Source: Mansonella perstans
Taxonomy: Eukaryota; Nematoda; Chromadorea; Rhabditida; Onchocercidae
Assembly (NCBI GenBank): GCA_037074765.1
Contig: JBAMDO010000044.1
Span: forward strand, 124,001 to 188,000
Direction: 5' to 3'
Length of the DNA stretch: 64,000 nucleotides
Shown: positions 26,321 through 41,144 of the stretch, one piece after another
Layout: each line of letters begins with the position of its first letter
Numbering within the stretch: position 1 is the first letter of the stretch
Notes under the pieces: model-generated
The model's database searches: none
The model's input: only the letters and a program-made list of their open reading frames with translations
What the model was told of the DNA's origin: nothing
Translations under genes and position numbers: made by a program

Positions 26321-29300
26321 TACAACCGCATTTCTATATAGACACATATTGTCACATCCTGTCACAGTATTATGTGACAGTAGTGAGTCGTCGTCCTTCT
26401 TTGTACCCTTGCCCTTTCCTCTCAACCAACTCATCTCAATTTCATAACATATTTTACAAATTGTTGCATTCGAGAAAATAATGCGGAAAAAATAAAATAA
26501 AAAAACAAAAAATGTAGAAAATATTATCAAATGAAATTAAGATGTGAATATTTAAAGAATGTTTCACCGTAAATTCTGAAAATTACAATGAAATTTTCAT
26601 TTTTTTCACTTATAGCTATTCTTATTATTTCAAAGAAAAAGAATTACATCATAAATTAACTGTGTAATCAATTTCGCTATGAAATTAAAGTGATTTCTTG
26701 CTGCAAAAAAAAAAAAAAAGAATCGTTTCATATGAAAACGAAGCTGAAAAATGAAATTTCGAAGCAATAAGAATAAGTTAAATAAAATTGAACTTTTATT
26801 TTCCCTTTCCCTTTCTTTTTTATTTCTCTTAATTAACTGAAATATAACTGAAGCAACAGAAATTTCCTCTTACAGTAGCATAGCACTTTTTATAAAATTT
26901 ATCGTACAACTTTATACTTACCTATTTTACTAATACTTGTACAACCAATTTACTTTAACAATTTACTTTAACATTGCTAGTTGTCTGTCATTGAAAAGTA
27001 TAAAAAAGGATTTTGCATTTAAGAATTATTCATTAAAAAATAAACTTTCTTTCTTTGTAATTGTTTCCAAGATTTTATTTCTTCCATTATTCGTTCATTT
27101 AAAAATAAATAAGAAAATTTTTTCGGAAATGATAAATATTATCACTTTGATTTCAAATTTATTGGCATTTTGATTTTTCGTTCATTTCTTATTCATTTTT
27201 TTTCATTAAAAGAGTAAGCAATCAGATAGTAAATTAAAGTATAGTGTACAGAGCCAATGAAGTCAAGTGGCATACATCAGTGCAGGATTGAAATCTGTTT
27301 TAAAACCGGAAATTTTCAAAATTTATGCTACAAAATGCAATAATTTCAGCACTGTTTATATAAAGTTTAGTATTTGTTGAACATTTCTGTTTGCTTTTTG
27401 AACAATTTGATATTTCTAGCCGCTAATTCGTAATAAAATTGATTTTAATTAAAATAATTGGAACTGATTCAATTTCCTGAGGCTTCAGTTTTATTTTTAT
27501 TTTTGTGTTTCTTCAATGAAGTGTATGCAAAAAAAATGGAAAAATAAATTACTTCCAAAAACTTGACAAATTTAAATCTATGCTAGCAAATATGTTTGCA
27601 TTTATACGAGTTCTTGACGTCTGACCCAAATTAAAAATTAAATTAAGGAAATTTAAAAAAAAGAAAGCAAAAAGCAAGGAATGAATGAAACAGCAATAAA
27701 GATGTATGACAAAAGGTTAACCAGTGAAAAAATTATTCTCAAAACTTCGAATTAAATTGATCAAATCAATAGTCATAATCAAGTAATTAAAGTGCCCAGA
27801 AAATTTGTCCGAAATGACGAGTTCAAGTCAGAGGTATAAAAAGAGCTATTAATAACAATGTGAAAGGAACGAATATTCAGATGTTCAGGATGAATAAGAA
27901 GATTGCAGTTGATGCCATTGCTCAAATGATTCATAGTTGCTGGAATTTGAAACTTAAATCGCTAGAAAAAATTTAAAAATGAAAAATTTTTTTCATTGCA
28001 ACAAAGAGTAAGAAAAAATTAGCTGCTGCTTTCATTAAATTAAAACTAATGAAATGATCAGGACAATTTCACTGAAAAAAATATTAAAATTTGGAAATAT
28101 GACCAGATATTGAGATACTAGGCTTTTGTTTTAAGAGATGTTTTAATAATTTCATTTTGCCATAAAGCAGAGTTTAGCTGATCCTCAATTTTTAGTCAAT
28201 TAAAAAAAATATTATTTAAGCAATTTTTCAATTTCCCACTGAATTAGATATGATTATGGTTATCCTCAAACAATAGCTGACTTCTGAGGAAATGAAATGA
28301 TATGCCGGTATGCTACAATACAAATATCATCAATTTTTGGAAAAATACTTCTGTCTCTATCTATCAAAGTTTACTAGGGTGACAAACTTTAGTTTAATTC
28401 ATAATTGAAGTCATTTTAGCGGAATGGTTCTTTATTGTACTGCATTGATAAGGATGAAAAATAGCCGCAAATAAAAATAAACTAAGCAAATCACCATTAA
28501 AGAAAGAAATACAGTAGCTCATTTATGACCGTTTGGGTTATACAAATATTTAAAAAAAAAATTTGAAATGAATGTTTTTTTCTAAACCTTTGAAAATGTT
28601 ATTATCGTGTGCAAAAGATTAATGTGCATTGGAAACGGTAATATTGTTGTTCATAAACACACTACTGTCAATATGTCGGAAATTATGCTTCTTAAGTCGG
28701 CCAGTTATGATAAACAACAAAAGCGCTCATATATGTGATAAGAGTAACAAAGTGATGATGATATGCGTCAGGCGGCAAACATTTGTGATTGATGTATGTA
28801 CTAATTGAATAAATCCAATCATGTCATTTTATGGCACTCATCAGCGATAATTTTCGAAGTATGAAAATTTAACTTTTCGAATTTTCAACTATTATCTGAA
28901 ATTATTTCGCATTTTACATTATAATTTTTTAATCTTTACTTCTGTGTTACAAACGTCATCGAATTAACAGTCCAACTGGTGATATTTTCACATTTTTCTA
29001 TTGAAACGATCGCTGCAATATAGCTATTTTTATCTTTCAATTAATTTTGACTTATGCGAAGATTGAAATGTATGTAATGATCCAAATACAAATGAAAAAA
29101 ATTTCATTTCCTGATAAACTGTAATTTCAAATGCAATAAATTCTACAAAATAAATATGTAAACTATCATAAGATTTTATGGTAGTTTTTTATGATGTGTA
29201 TAACGTCAAGCAAAAATTAAACATTTCATTTTGCAATTTTTATGGTAACTAAAATGAAATTTGAAAAATTTAACAATAAATGAGTATTTGAGTCATATTT

Positions 29301-32300
29301 TGATAAACAAAATGAAATAAAAAAGGAATTTGAAAGCGAAATATTCAGTTGTATGGTAAAAAAGAAAGACAAATTATGCAAATGAGATAAGGAAGTGAGA
29401 TATGACATTCATCTATGTAATCTCTCCTAATACAGAGATAACAATTTATATCAATCTGATCCAATTTTAGCCTAGCAATAGGCTTCCATTTTCTCAAAGC
29501 TTTATCCAAATTACATGCAGTCCATAGCAAATGCTTTGTCTGCGATGCTGAATGGATGTGCTATTCCGTTAAGAGCATGCTTTTCCTTTTCCAGAACGGA
29601 CAAATGCAAACTTATAATCAAAGCAATAGTTTTGATCATTAAATAACTTTACCAATAGACTTTAAGCCGAAAAATTTTTAGGTCCGGTGAGTTTTGGATT
29701 TCATTTTATTTCATCCTAAATAATTTGAAATTGCTCAAAAATCTAAAAATCACGAAGTTTTTATCAAAAATAGGCTATTGGGAAAGTTATTTAATGGATA
29801 AATTGATGCTTAAAATATTTCTGCTTCATTTAAATCCAAGCATTATAATTCATATCGCTAATATTAGGTCAGTCAAAAAGTAATTTATGCAAATTACTCA
29901 ATTACTGTTATTTTATCTAACTTTCCTTAATTTGAGGGAGAGGGAAGTGATGATTGCATCATTAAAAAATTTTATCTACGAAGAATACACATTTCTTCTG
30001 TTTTATTCCTCGGACTTATTCGCTGAGAAAAACTCCATTTGATGTGTTCCGTAAAATGAATGCAAATGAGAAGGTATGTAAATGATGAGAAAATTTTTTG
30101 AAGCAAAACAACAAATAATTTCTTTTGTTTAAAATCAACAATCAATATTAACAATTTAATTTAGCTTTCGAAACTATTCAAAAGCATACCCAGTTGAAAA
30201 TATAAAAGAATGTATCATCTAATTCATTAGAAATTAATGAAACTACTGAGAAGAATGCAGTATGTAAAGTACACCTAATCTCAATCAATTTTTAAATTTA
30301 ATAGAAGATAGACTACTGAAATTTTCAAGCCAGCAGTGCTTTTAGGATTTTTTCTGAAATTTCTTTTGATTTACTACTATTTTATGTTTTCTAGAGATCA
30401 ATAAAACTTTCTAAGCCAAAGAATTTTAAACAGTGAAACAAATAATAGACAGGAGAACATAACAATCCTCATCATTTTCCCATCACAATAGGATGTCGAG
30501 GTCAAATTGCACCAAAAAAACACTGGAAGGAATTTTCACCGAGAAAAGAACGGCAAAATTTTATCTTTCAGAAATTAATGTTCATTTTAAAGCCTAACAG
30601 TAATGGAGGTATATTTAAGTAAGTTAATAAAAAGAAGCGAAGAATATGAAATTACAATGAAAAAATTTGACATTAGAAACGGATTTTTCTTGTGAAATGT
30701 TCACCGCAGTTTTATCAAATTATTTGCAAATCTGAAATGATTTTCCAGAAGAAAATAATTTACTTTCTCAAATATTCGAAAAAAAAAAACTTTCTTTGCT
30801 TGACAGCTTTTATTAGAGTACATGACTGCATTTTAAAATATCAATTAAGCGAATGAGAAGTGACTTTTCGAAATTTCAATAAAATCGCTGAGTGACAAAT
30901 GGATTTGGTTTGCTACAATCTATTACAAATATAGCGAAATATGATTTCATATTTTTTACAACGAAAATATAATTCATCGGAAATCACAAAATAAATGTAA
31001 AATGAAAATTTAAGAAAATTTCAAATAATCTCTCAATACGAAGAACTTGCTTATCAAAACGTATTGAATGATATCCAGAAAATACGAAAAGTTTCAGAGG
31101 GATATGAACTGCGCCATATTTATAGATGGCAATTTCAATTTCACACATCAATTCCTCAATCTGCAATATTTGACTAATTTACATTTGGCATAAGATAATG
31201 ACGAGATGCAATGCTATCATGAATGATCATTGGTCATTTGAATGAACTCTTCAGTTTGGTTGACATATGAGTGCTTTATCCATGATGACAATATCATGAT
31301 TTTAATTTTATCAAGGCAATATTCCTACTCAATGAAAGAATAAAGGAAACAAGTTTTTTTACTTGTGAAAGAAAGAAGTCATCTTGGAAATATTTCTCAT
31401 TCATATTTTATTCTCGCATTTCTCAAATCTGTAAATGCTTCGTTCTGAGAGAAAGAGAGAGAGAAAAAGAAAAGGCGAAGGAAGGCGAGACCATAAAAGT
31501 ATTGAAGCCTTATAAATTTAAAAAAAATTCTTTCCCTCAGTAATATATCATTGGTATATTACTGCAATCACACAAATAACAAAAGAATTGCTAGAAATAG
31601 AAATATTTCCGCCACTTTTTTCCCTCAAAAAAATTTTAATGTAAATTTTGGCATACATTAAAATTTTATTGCATGCATTGATTAACTTTATAAGTTGGAG
31701 AAATCTCAAAATTGGCAAATTTTAAAATTCCTTTCAATCATTGCATAAATACTTTATATGTCTACTTTTCTCCATTAACCAAATGAACTGGTAAATCTTA
31801 AATTTGCCAATAGCTATTTGTAGTCGAATTTTGGTAATGCCGAGTATGTCAAGTTTAATGATGTGTGAAAGTAATCGAATTGATGCATTGACGAAGAAAG
31901 GTTCAAAGTTCACAAATTCAATTTTGGGAAAAATGTAAATTACCAAGAGTTTGCACAAGTATTTTCTATTGGATTAAGTAATTTTGTTGTTCAAATTAAG
32001 CATTAACTCATATTATACTTCGTGTCACACTGGATTCAACATAAAATGCCATGTATTGGAATGTGCTATTTATTGAAATATGAATGAAACTCTATTACAA
32101 TTCAGAATCCAAACAAATCCATTATTCGATGACAAAATATGCACAAATAATTTTCAATTTTGGAAATATTGTTTTTATTGAAAGCTTGAAATTTACTTTT
32201 TCTTTAATTTCAAAATATTAATAAATTTTAAGTGATGCCGATTTTTTTAAAGAGCATTTCAATTTCTAATTCAAAAAAGAAGTTTACAGAATTATGCTAC

Positions 32301-32740
32301 GATTTTTCGGTGAATTTATTGTTTGGTTAATTTGGCAATTGGATGCAGCTGTTTCATGAAAGTACGTACATTGCATTGCCTCTCATATTATGCATTTTAA
32401 TCACAGCAAATAACTTGTTATAAAAATTTATAAACATTTATTTGATGTTTGACAATATGTTAATTATATTAATTTTATCGCAGTGAAAGAACAAAACGAA
32501 AACTATCAGCAATGTTCAATGATACATTTTAATCGAAATATTATACAAGTCTTCATTTCAATGAAATATAATGATAGAAGAGAACGTTAATTATTGAATG
32601 AAGGAAAAAGAAATATTGAAAGTGACGATGATAACATGATTTAATTTAGAATCATTTAAGAATTTTATTGACGAAGAAGAAAATTTTTAAATGAAGAAAA
32701 CCAAGTTTTAAATACATTGCAAATCACTTTACTTACTTAC

Positions 32741-32830
32741 CTTTGCACAAAATAGCATTTTAAAAAATTGTAAATGTTCAACAAGGTACAGGAGGATAAA
32801 CGAAATGAATAATTTGCTAGCCAGTCTCAT
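32741..32830 (-). CDS. possible first exon with signal peptide (partial, low confidence)
   Basis: On the minus strand an ATG at 32828-32830 opens 30 codons ending at a very strong donor, AAAG followed by GTAAGTAAGT. The peptide begins MRLASKLFISFILLYLVEHL, a plausible signal peptide. The surrounding sequence to about 32950 is less AT-rich than the region. No continuing exon could be fixed; one candidate is a minus-strand block at about 31045-31160 that has a TATTGCAG acceptor and a compatible phase. The exon could be spurious. Confidence 0.3.
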
Positions 32831-33832
32831 TTCTCTCTCTACTTGTCCTATCCGTATAATTGGGCAAAAAAGAGAAAACGATGCGGAAAAGGAAACGATC
32901 ATACGCGGTTCATATCGGTAATTACACCGATATATGTGTCTGCGTGTCATGATTAATGCATTCTATAATGAGCTACTAATTATTCCCCTAAATCAGCAAT
33001 CAGCAATCAGGTCGGTTGATTATTCGCGCAATAATGTTAGTTTAACTTTTTTTTTTGAAAACAAAAAAATTTAAACAATTTATTTCATATTTCATTTCGT
33101 TTACGAAAGAAATATTTTTTATTTGTCAACAATTTTACACATATTTTAACATTACGAGAATAACTGCATACGTGTTCCTTCCTTTAACAAATTGCGAAAA
33201 AACTTTTCTCTCAAACTGATCAATTTGAGGGAAAAGTTTCGAAATGATTTGAATTTTAATCATAGACAACAAGAAATGCTAAGATTTTTGAAAAAAATTT
33301 TTCTTTAAATATTTATTAAATAGAAGAAATAGAATTAAACATGACAAATTACCAGATAAGCATGCAAATTTATTATTTAGCAAAATTTAATTTTGAAAGA
33401 AGTTTTTTTAAGTCATAGCTATTCAAAGGACATTTTTGATGTCCTTTGAAAGGAACAAAAAACGTTGAGCGAAATCAATCAAAATTTGATTGGTCGTGAA
33501 AGGATTTGCTCATTTCCTTTTCAAGATGACATTGCTATAATTTGAATTGATTTATTAAGTAGGATAAAGTAGCGGTCTAAAAAACAAAAAGTGGTTATAA
33601 AAGGGTGGTAAATGAGGCCAATCGAGTCATGTAGAAAAAATTCTTAGTGAGACGTTCTTGGTGAAACGATTTAATTTTTATCAAATTAATCGAGAAACAT
33701 TTCAATATGGGGCTGTGCACGAAGTTCGAAATAACTTCTCGAAAAATGAGTAAGCTAAAGAATAAATTTCGAATAAAAGTTGACATGAAAGAATTCAAAA
33801 ATTCAATATCGACTGACAAATTGTATGTTTCT

Positions 33833-33903
33833 GTCTGTGTTTGTGTGTGCTTATGCTTGTGTGTATGTATGTGTGTGTGCGTGTGTGTGTGTGTTTGTGT
33901 GTC
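33833..33903. repeat. GT-rich microsatellite
   Basis: An imperfect (GT)n/TGTA array. A looser GTATGT-type relative occurs at about 39315-39390. Confidence 0.9.
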
Positions 33904-36900
33904 ATATTCTTGTTCTACGTTACATCATTTATAATTAAATCATGCAAAAAAATTTGACACAAATTATTGTTGAAAAGATTTAATTCTTATCTAGTTAATG
34001 ATAAAACTTTTTCAATTTTTATCACATAACTGGAAGTATTGCATTTATTGCATTTTTTAAAAATGCGCCGTTTCATCCAAACAGATTGAAAATATCAGAA
34101 ACTTAGCATACACATATTTGCAGGATTTATGTTCATTAAGTTGGATGAAATATAGCACAGAATAAATGAGCCAAGAAAAGGAAAAGAGGAAAAAATGAAA
34201 AAATGTTTTAGTGTTAATGAAAAATTCATGTAGGATAAAAGCTAATATTTGAAAACGTATTTATATATGTCATATTTGGTTTTTTAAATTATGATTAAAA
34301 AACTTTTAAGCGATAGCGATAATCCAGAAAAGAAATTCAAAATGCTCAATATTTGGCGAAAAGAAAAACAATCTTTGATCAATGATTGTTTAGTTTAATT
34401 TTATTTTGAAAAGTTTCGCTTTATGAACAATTCTATTTTTTCCATGCTTATTTTCCATCTATTCCTTAATCTCACTAATTTTAATATGCCATCGTTCTGT
34501 TTGAATTTTATATTCTTTCTTTTCCATTTGAAAATTCATCAATTACAGTTCAATTGGTGATAAAAAAAAAAAAAAAATTAGTAAAAAAAATGATTTGGAA
34601 TGGGAAAAAAAGTTAATGAAAAGGAAAAACAAGAAAAATTCGAAGTGACAAATTTGGAATAAATATTAGAAATGGAATTGATTTTCTTGAAAAACATAAG
34701 AAAAACAAAATAAGAGGAATGAAATGAACGATTAAATATTCCGAATGAGGTGAATTTTTATTTTAAAATATAATACCTTCATATTTCTATGGAAACGGAT
34801 AATTCATTTAACTGATTAAAATGGTTTGCAATTTGTTAGGATTGAATAGTGGAATTGTTAAGGAATCATACTGACTTTCTGTTTTTTTTCATTTTCTTTT
34901 TCATTTTTCCTTTTTCTTTATCTCAAATTTCAAACGGAGCAATCGAATTAATTTGAAGGCAAAATTATTTTCAGTAAAAAAGGATTAACAACTAGCGTGA
35001 ATAGGAATTACTTCTTAAATTTTGCAATTGATAAAATCAGTTAATGGAAATTCCTCGTTTAAATCCAGATTATTTGACCTAGGCCAATGATAGAATGTAA
35101 TAGGGCAGCAAAGCTAGGATTCACTTCATTTCTTTACCTCCTTTAGGGATGAAAATCAGCAATATTTCATAGAAATGTAGTTTCGAAGCACCTGTTGCTT
35201 AGATAATGCATGTTTTTACTTACCTGCTACTTCTAGACATTCATTTACCAATTTCAACTGTGGGATACTGCTAAATCATTATTCAAATTTATCAAACAGT
35301 TATTTAAAAAAAATTTTTTTCATGGAAACAATGAAAAACGGAATATCTGTCGACTGAATTTTATTTGAATTAGATTTCAGAATGCATGTAAAATAATAAG
35401 TGAGAGATTTGCAAAGAAAAAAATATTTTAAGGCTATTACATCCAAGGCATTCAATGACGACAGAAGAAATCGAACGAAGCAATTAGAAGTTTTTTTTTT
35501 AGCTTTCTAGAAGTCAATTTCATTTCAGCTGAAACTTCGAAAGAGTGGAATTTTAGTGAGTAATGACCTCAACTGACCTCAATCAAATGTAGCACATCGA
35601 AATAATAATGTTAATGTGTGAAAATTAAATCGCAAAAGAAATTTGTATATTGAAATAATTTAATTGCATACTGTAAACAAAAAATTTGATCATATTTTTT
35701 TTAATAAATTAGTACTTGTCAAAATTGGAAGAAATCTCTGTTGCCGAACATTAAAAAGTATAAGTAATATGAAAGACTTTTGTTGAGAATTTGATTAATT
35801 ACAAAATTTTTTGAAGTTTCATCTCTATAAATATGGTTGTAATTTTAAAATTTAAAAAGTTTAAATTTAACACTCCTTGAAGAATTATTGTTTACATTTC
35901 AGTTGAAGATGAATTCTAAAAATAGCCTTTGCATCATTCAATTTTTTTCATTTTTATTCAAATAATTGAATAAATTTCACAATTTCTCTTTCATCACAGC
36001 TGTATAAAATTAAATGTAAATCCACTTTTCAAACTAATCTTATCAGTTTACGACAAGGATTTCTTTTTTCGCTTTTGTTTCATTGAAATTTATTTATTAT
36101 TTATTTTATATCAAAAACAAAGTGAAAAATAAAAGTTGAGTAGAGCAAATGTAGGAATTAAAAAATTTATAAAAAAAAAATGATCAGAATGACGAAAAAT
36201 TGCAATTGACTTAAAGAAAATGTTTAAAAGAAATGGTTTTCAAAATATTTTAATTCAAAAAAAGAACAGGCTTATCATATTGTTATCATGATATTATTAT
36301 AGGACTATAATTCAAGGCTTCTGTCATTATCAGAACATTATTAATCAGATAAATACATAATAGCGCTAATCAATAAATTATTTCGAGGATCTATCACCCT
36401 ATATGATCATACTAAAAATTAACTTTCGAATAATTCCAATTAATCCTTTATCCTTTAAAGTTCCAAAATTTATATTTATCAGAAGTACGAATTTGGAAAT
36501 ACGTAATATTTATGATTGATGTGAAAACTAAATCAGAATGCCAGACGAAATGCAATACGTTTCGCATGCAAGTAACATACTGATACACACATAAATCAAT
36601 TGTCTTGTCACATTAATTAATTTTTAGAGATGCATTTATCTTCAACGCTAAGATTCAATCATTTCAGGCTATGCAAACTACAGGGCAATACATGCATACA
36701 GTGCATGTTATCATTTGTTGCAAAGAGAAAAGAAAGGGGCGACATTGATGAGTAGAAAAAAAGTGGGAAAATTTAGGACACAATTATTGAAAATAATTGC
36801 GCATAAATATGACCAATGGTTCATTTTGAGTCGTTGACAAAAATTTCTGGCTAAAAAAAAAGATGCCAGAGAATAATCTCAGATAATTATTTTGCTTTTT

Positions 36901-39314
36901 TAGAAGGGAAGGAAAAAAAAGATGACAAAAAGAATGGTACATTAAAGGTGAAAATGTCCTTCAAATTACAATGTCAGGCAAAGTAGCAAACCATTAGAAT
37001 TTATGATTGTTCATTGATGGAAATTAACAAATAAATATGCAAAATTTTATGTTTTGCTCCTTATCATTGTATCACGATGATACATATATATTATGCCATT
37101 TTTAATTTTGTGCAATGCTTTCACGTGTCTGACGTACTAAGGATTACGATGATGTGCATTAATTTAACATGCTTCTTCTGCTGCTTTTAAGCTTTTTTAA
37201 AAGTTTGTTAAATATTAGCTTACATTATTTATTTGTTCTTTTTCAGTTACAGGCAAATCTGCTCATTTGGATCAAATTTTATTAATTATCTCTTATGAGC
37301 CATACAACTTACAATTATGTCTTTCATAATTTTCTACAGCTGAAAAGGAAAGAATTTCAATTTACATAAAATTAAAGAATTTACACATTAAAATTTAATT
37401 TTGCTTATGAGTTAGAATGGACAGAAATGATCAAGTGTAATGTAAAGTAAATTTTGCCATTACATGCTGTCCAATATAAGTGTAAAAAAAAAACATCAAG
37501 AATTCATTTTCCTTTAGAAATTTCGTTGTCGATTTCTTTAGCAATCATTTTTTATTGCTCACCGCTATAAAGTGCTACTACTGTGATAGCAACGAAATTG
37601 TCGTTGCCATAAATTATTTATGGTTGGTTAAAAAAAGAAGAATTAGTGTATTTCTAAGAACAAACTAAAATTTTAATTGCAAACAAAAGAAAAAAAGAGC
37701 AAACGAGAACATATAAGGTGAAAATAAATTGGTAAAGAATAATACGGAACGTGATAGTAGTCATTTAGTCTCATTTGTTTTGATATTGGAAATTTTGTAC
37801 GAAGTAATTAGTTTTCAAATAAAAATCTATCCAATTCATGTCAGTGAATTTCATTTTGCTGCGGCAAAGATGGCGAAGGCAGAACGATACGATGACTGCA
37901 ACGAACGCGACGAAGAAAGTAAAAAAAAAAGCTAAAGATTGAATGTTACTATGGTGATATCAAATTTCATTATGAAAGTCGATTATGTCACTTCTCTTAT
38001 TACGGTACAAATCAATAAACTAATCAACTATTTTCCCTTAATGATAATAGAACAGTGATTAGCATAGCAATATTTTTTGTGCTTAATTTACTACCAGGAA
38101 ATAATTATGAAGATTGCAACTAATTATGAGGATTATAACTAATAATAATAATAATAATTTATTTTTTTTTCTACTTTTTCCAACAACTCAATTTTAATTA
38201 TTTGCAAATGAAACACTCTGTGTTAATAGAAATGTTGAAACTCAAATTGTTGTTTAAATTCATGTGAAAAAATAAATTTTAAAAAATTGAAAATGAATAT
38301 ATTCCTACTAATTGAACTTAAAAATGCTATGTGGAACATGATTTATTTTTAATTTAGAAAACATTAACTTCTTTCAATCATTTTTCCTGTATCAGAGCAT
38401 ATCCTAAAATCATTGTATTTTTTTCATCTCATTATTTTACTGTTAGTATTCAAGTGCTGATATATCAACACAAATATCGACATACCAGCAGTAGATATCG
38501 ATACATCAATATCAGTGCGTGCTGCAATATATTAGCGTTGCAATATCACTAATTGAAGCAGCTAAAATCACAACATCGGAACGATTTTATCAGCTATTCC
38601 AAGTGCAATCTGAGCATTCATCAATTTCTTATGAAAAAAAAACAATTGAATAATGCATCAAAGTAATCATAAACAACCGGTAATGTTAATTTAATATATA
38701 AAGAATAAGTCTGGCAGTATTAGTAGTAATAATTAGTAGCTTGTTAGTTTATTTATGCCTTTAATTATTAGTAAATCGTTTCCTATTATCATCCTCACGA
38801 TGGAAAATATTGATTTGTGGAAAAACAAAATCAATAAAACAAATTCTTTTATAAGGTGAAAAATTAATTAGCATTGAAAAATGCAATGACTTAAATGAAA
38901 TATTGTCTGGCATATGATAGGACCTTTAATATTTAAAAATTTGATCAAAAAAAGACTTTCCAAAAATAATAATTAAAATTAGATTTTGAAAAAAAAAGAT
39001 ACATTGAAAAAAAGAGTAGGTACTACTGAAAGATTCATATAAAACTAGAAAGTTTGCTTGGAAATAAGCAAGCGAACGATTTTTTTCGCCGAGCGCAGAA
39101 AGAATTGCTGTCTACGGGTTGATGAAGCAAAGTGTTGGCTAAAATCGAAGAAGAGCGGCTTGCACAAATGCAGTGCGACAAATGATTGTCACCGATCGAC
39201 TCAGTGCCATCATCCGGCTTCATTGGCTATACGATATTCGGAATTGACTAGTCTCCAATTCTTCTTTCTCATTTCATTATCATACAAATAAATTTAAACA
39301 TATTTGTTCAAAGT

Positions 39315-39390
39315 ACATATATGTATGTGTTCATTTGTATGTATGTGTCTGTTTGTGTCCTCATGTGTTTGTCTGTATATGCGTATATGA
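39315..39390. repeat. imperfect GTATGT/TGTCTG simple repeat
   Basis: TG-rich degenerate repeat with ATATGTATGTG, TGTATGTATGTGTCTG and similar units, just downstream of a GC-richer pocket. Confidence 0.7.
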
Positions 39391-40303
39391 CAATTTAGCT
39401 AATGACGTTTAGAAATGAAAGTGTATAACTCTGAAAAAAAGCCTGAACAGTTGCAAATGAGATACAATTAATATTTTCCACCTGAAAAAAGCATATTTAA
39501 TTGAGTTGACAATAGACGATTATTTATATCAATTCTGGAATTTAAATTGCAAATTCACAGGAAGTTTCACCTAAGTAACAATTAAATGTAGAAAGACTCA
39601 ACTTTTTAAAATACTAAATTTCAAATAAAAATTTTTTTTTCCGAAAATGCAAAGGCAATAAATTTGTCAAAATCCATTTATTCCGAAAATCTCAAAGCAA
39701 AGAACAACATCAATCGTCAAAAGTATGTAAAACTCGGCAGAGCTTTCCAAATTTTTCCAATGTTCGAAATAGTATAATTAAAAAAAAATAATTTGCTGCT
39801 AATACAGATTTTTTTGAGTGTACCAACTAATTTTTATGGCAACTATATGACCATAGTATTGTTGAATTTCTTGCACATTTCATCATTTTTTACTATATGA
39901 TATGTAAGTTATTAATACAAAAAAGTTCAATCCACAACTAGTTCCAGTAAAAACCATTTTGAAATAGAAATTTAATTATGTTCAACTTTTATTTCTATTT
40001 ATTTCTCGACAACAATTAATGCTTATTGCAAATATTTATAAAGAAAAAGCGAGAGAGGAGAAAAAAGAAAAAACGCTGAAAAATGAACCAATTAAAAAAG
40101 AACAAACACATTTGTTCAGTTTTACTTTTAACTTATTCATAGCCTTCTTTTCTCAATTTGCGACTTTATTTTAATTTATTCTTGATGCATTTGAACAGAA
40201 AAAGAATAGAGTGATTGACATCTACTCATTCTCTATTATCTCCAAAGTGGTTAAGACTGAAATTGTTTTGGATTGACAAATTTCATTAAAGCATGGAGAG
40301 AAC

Positions 40304-40408
40304 GGTCATCATCCATGGTCAAGATAATAGCCATCATACATGGTCGGCTTATATAATGGTCATCATCCATGGTCGGTTTACATAATGTTTACCATTCATG
40401 ATCAGTTT
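40304..40408. repeat. short imperfect tandem repeat, unit about 28 bp
   Basis: Four degraded copies based on GGTCATCATCCATGGTCGG followed by TTTATATAAT can be aligned. The second and fourth copies are the most diverged. It is non-coding. Confidence 0.7.
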
Positions 40409-41081
40409 CTACGTGGCGCGCATAATTGAATTCTTTTGACATCATATATCTTATTATCCATTATTTTTAAACTTTTATCCTTAATTTTAGGCTAGGATAA
40501 TAAGTTTGACATATGCCAGTTCAAGGTTAAATGTTAATCTAAGATAGCGGAAAATATTTTGGCCAGATGAGAAGTAGCTTAGCCACGAAATGGACAGAAT
40601 GATGATGATAGGAGAAAAAAATATGAGGGAAAATTGAATTAACGAGATTTGAGGGAAATTTTCCCATGTAAGCCATTTTTCAGTTACTTGAAACTTCTTT
40701 TCTTCGTTTGGCAAATTTCATAAAGACTTGATATTAGTACAAATATTCCTTCAACAGCAATAGATAAGAAATTTAATTAAATTCAAACCTTACGACAAAT
40801 ATCGAATTTTTGAATCTATCACGAGTTTGACAATCGAATTTGTTTTATTACGGGGATTGAAAACTTTCGCTGCATATAATTACTTATTTCTTTTATTTTC
40901 TATCATTTTTTGATTTTTTACACTTCTTCTTAATTTTTCTAATTTTAAATTAGGCGATATGGCAGTTCGGGAAACATTAATTTCATCTAACCGAATTTAA
41001 CAAAAAATTTCGGAATATGCATGAATTTTCTAAAAATGAACAGAAGTCCCAACTTAGTCCCATCTTCATGCAGAACCATTC

Positions 41082-41144
41082 CAAAGCATTAAGTATGCAA
41101 TGATTCTTTGCATTAGATATCAAAGCATTAAATATGCAATGATT
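41082..41144. repeat. 24-bp direct repeat, spacing 39 bp
   Basis: The 24-bp unit at 41082-41105 recurs at 41121-41144 with one mismatch; it begins CAAAGCATTAA and ends TATGCAATGATT. It lies about 135 bp before the BAR gene ATG, in the presumed promoter. Confidence 0.8.

Noticed and set aside
26156..26530. Long open frames on both strands across the CATA repeat
   Set aside because: They translate only the microsatellite (Val/Cys/Tyr or His/Thr/Tyr runs) and have no other coding signal.
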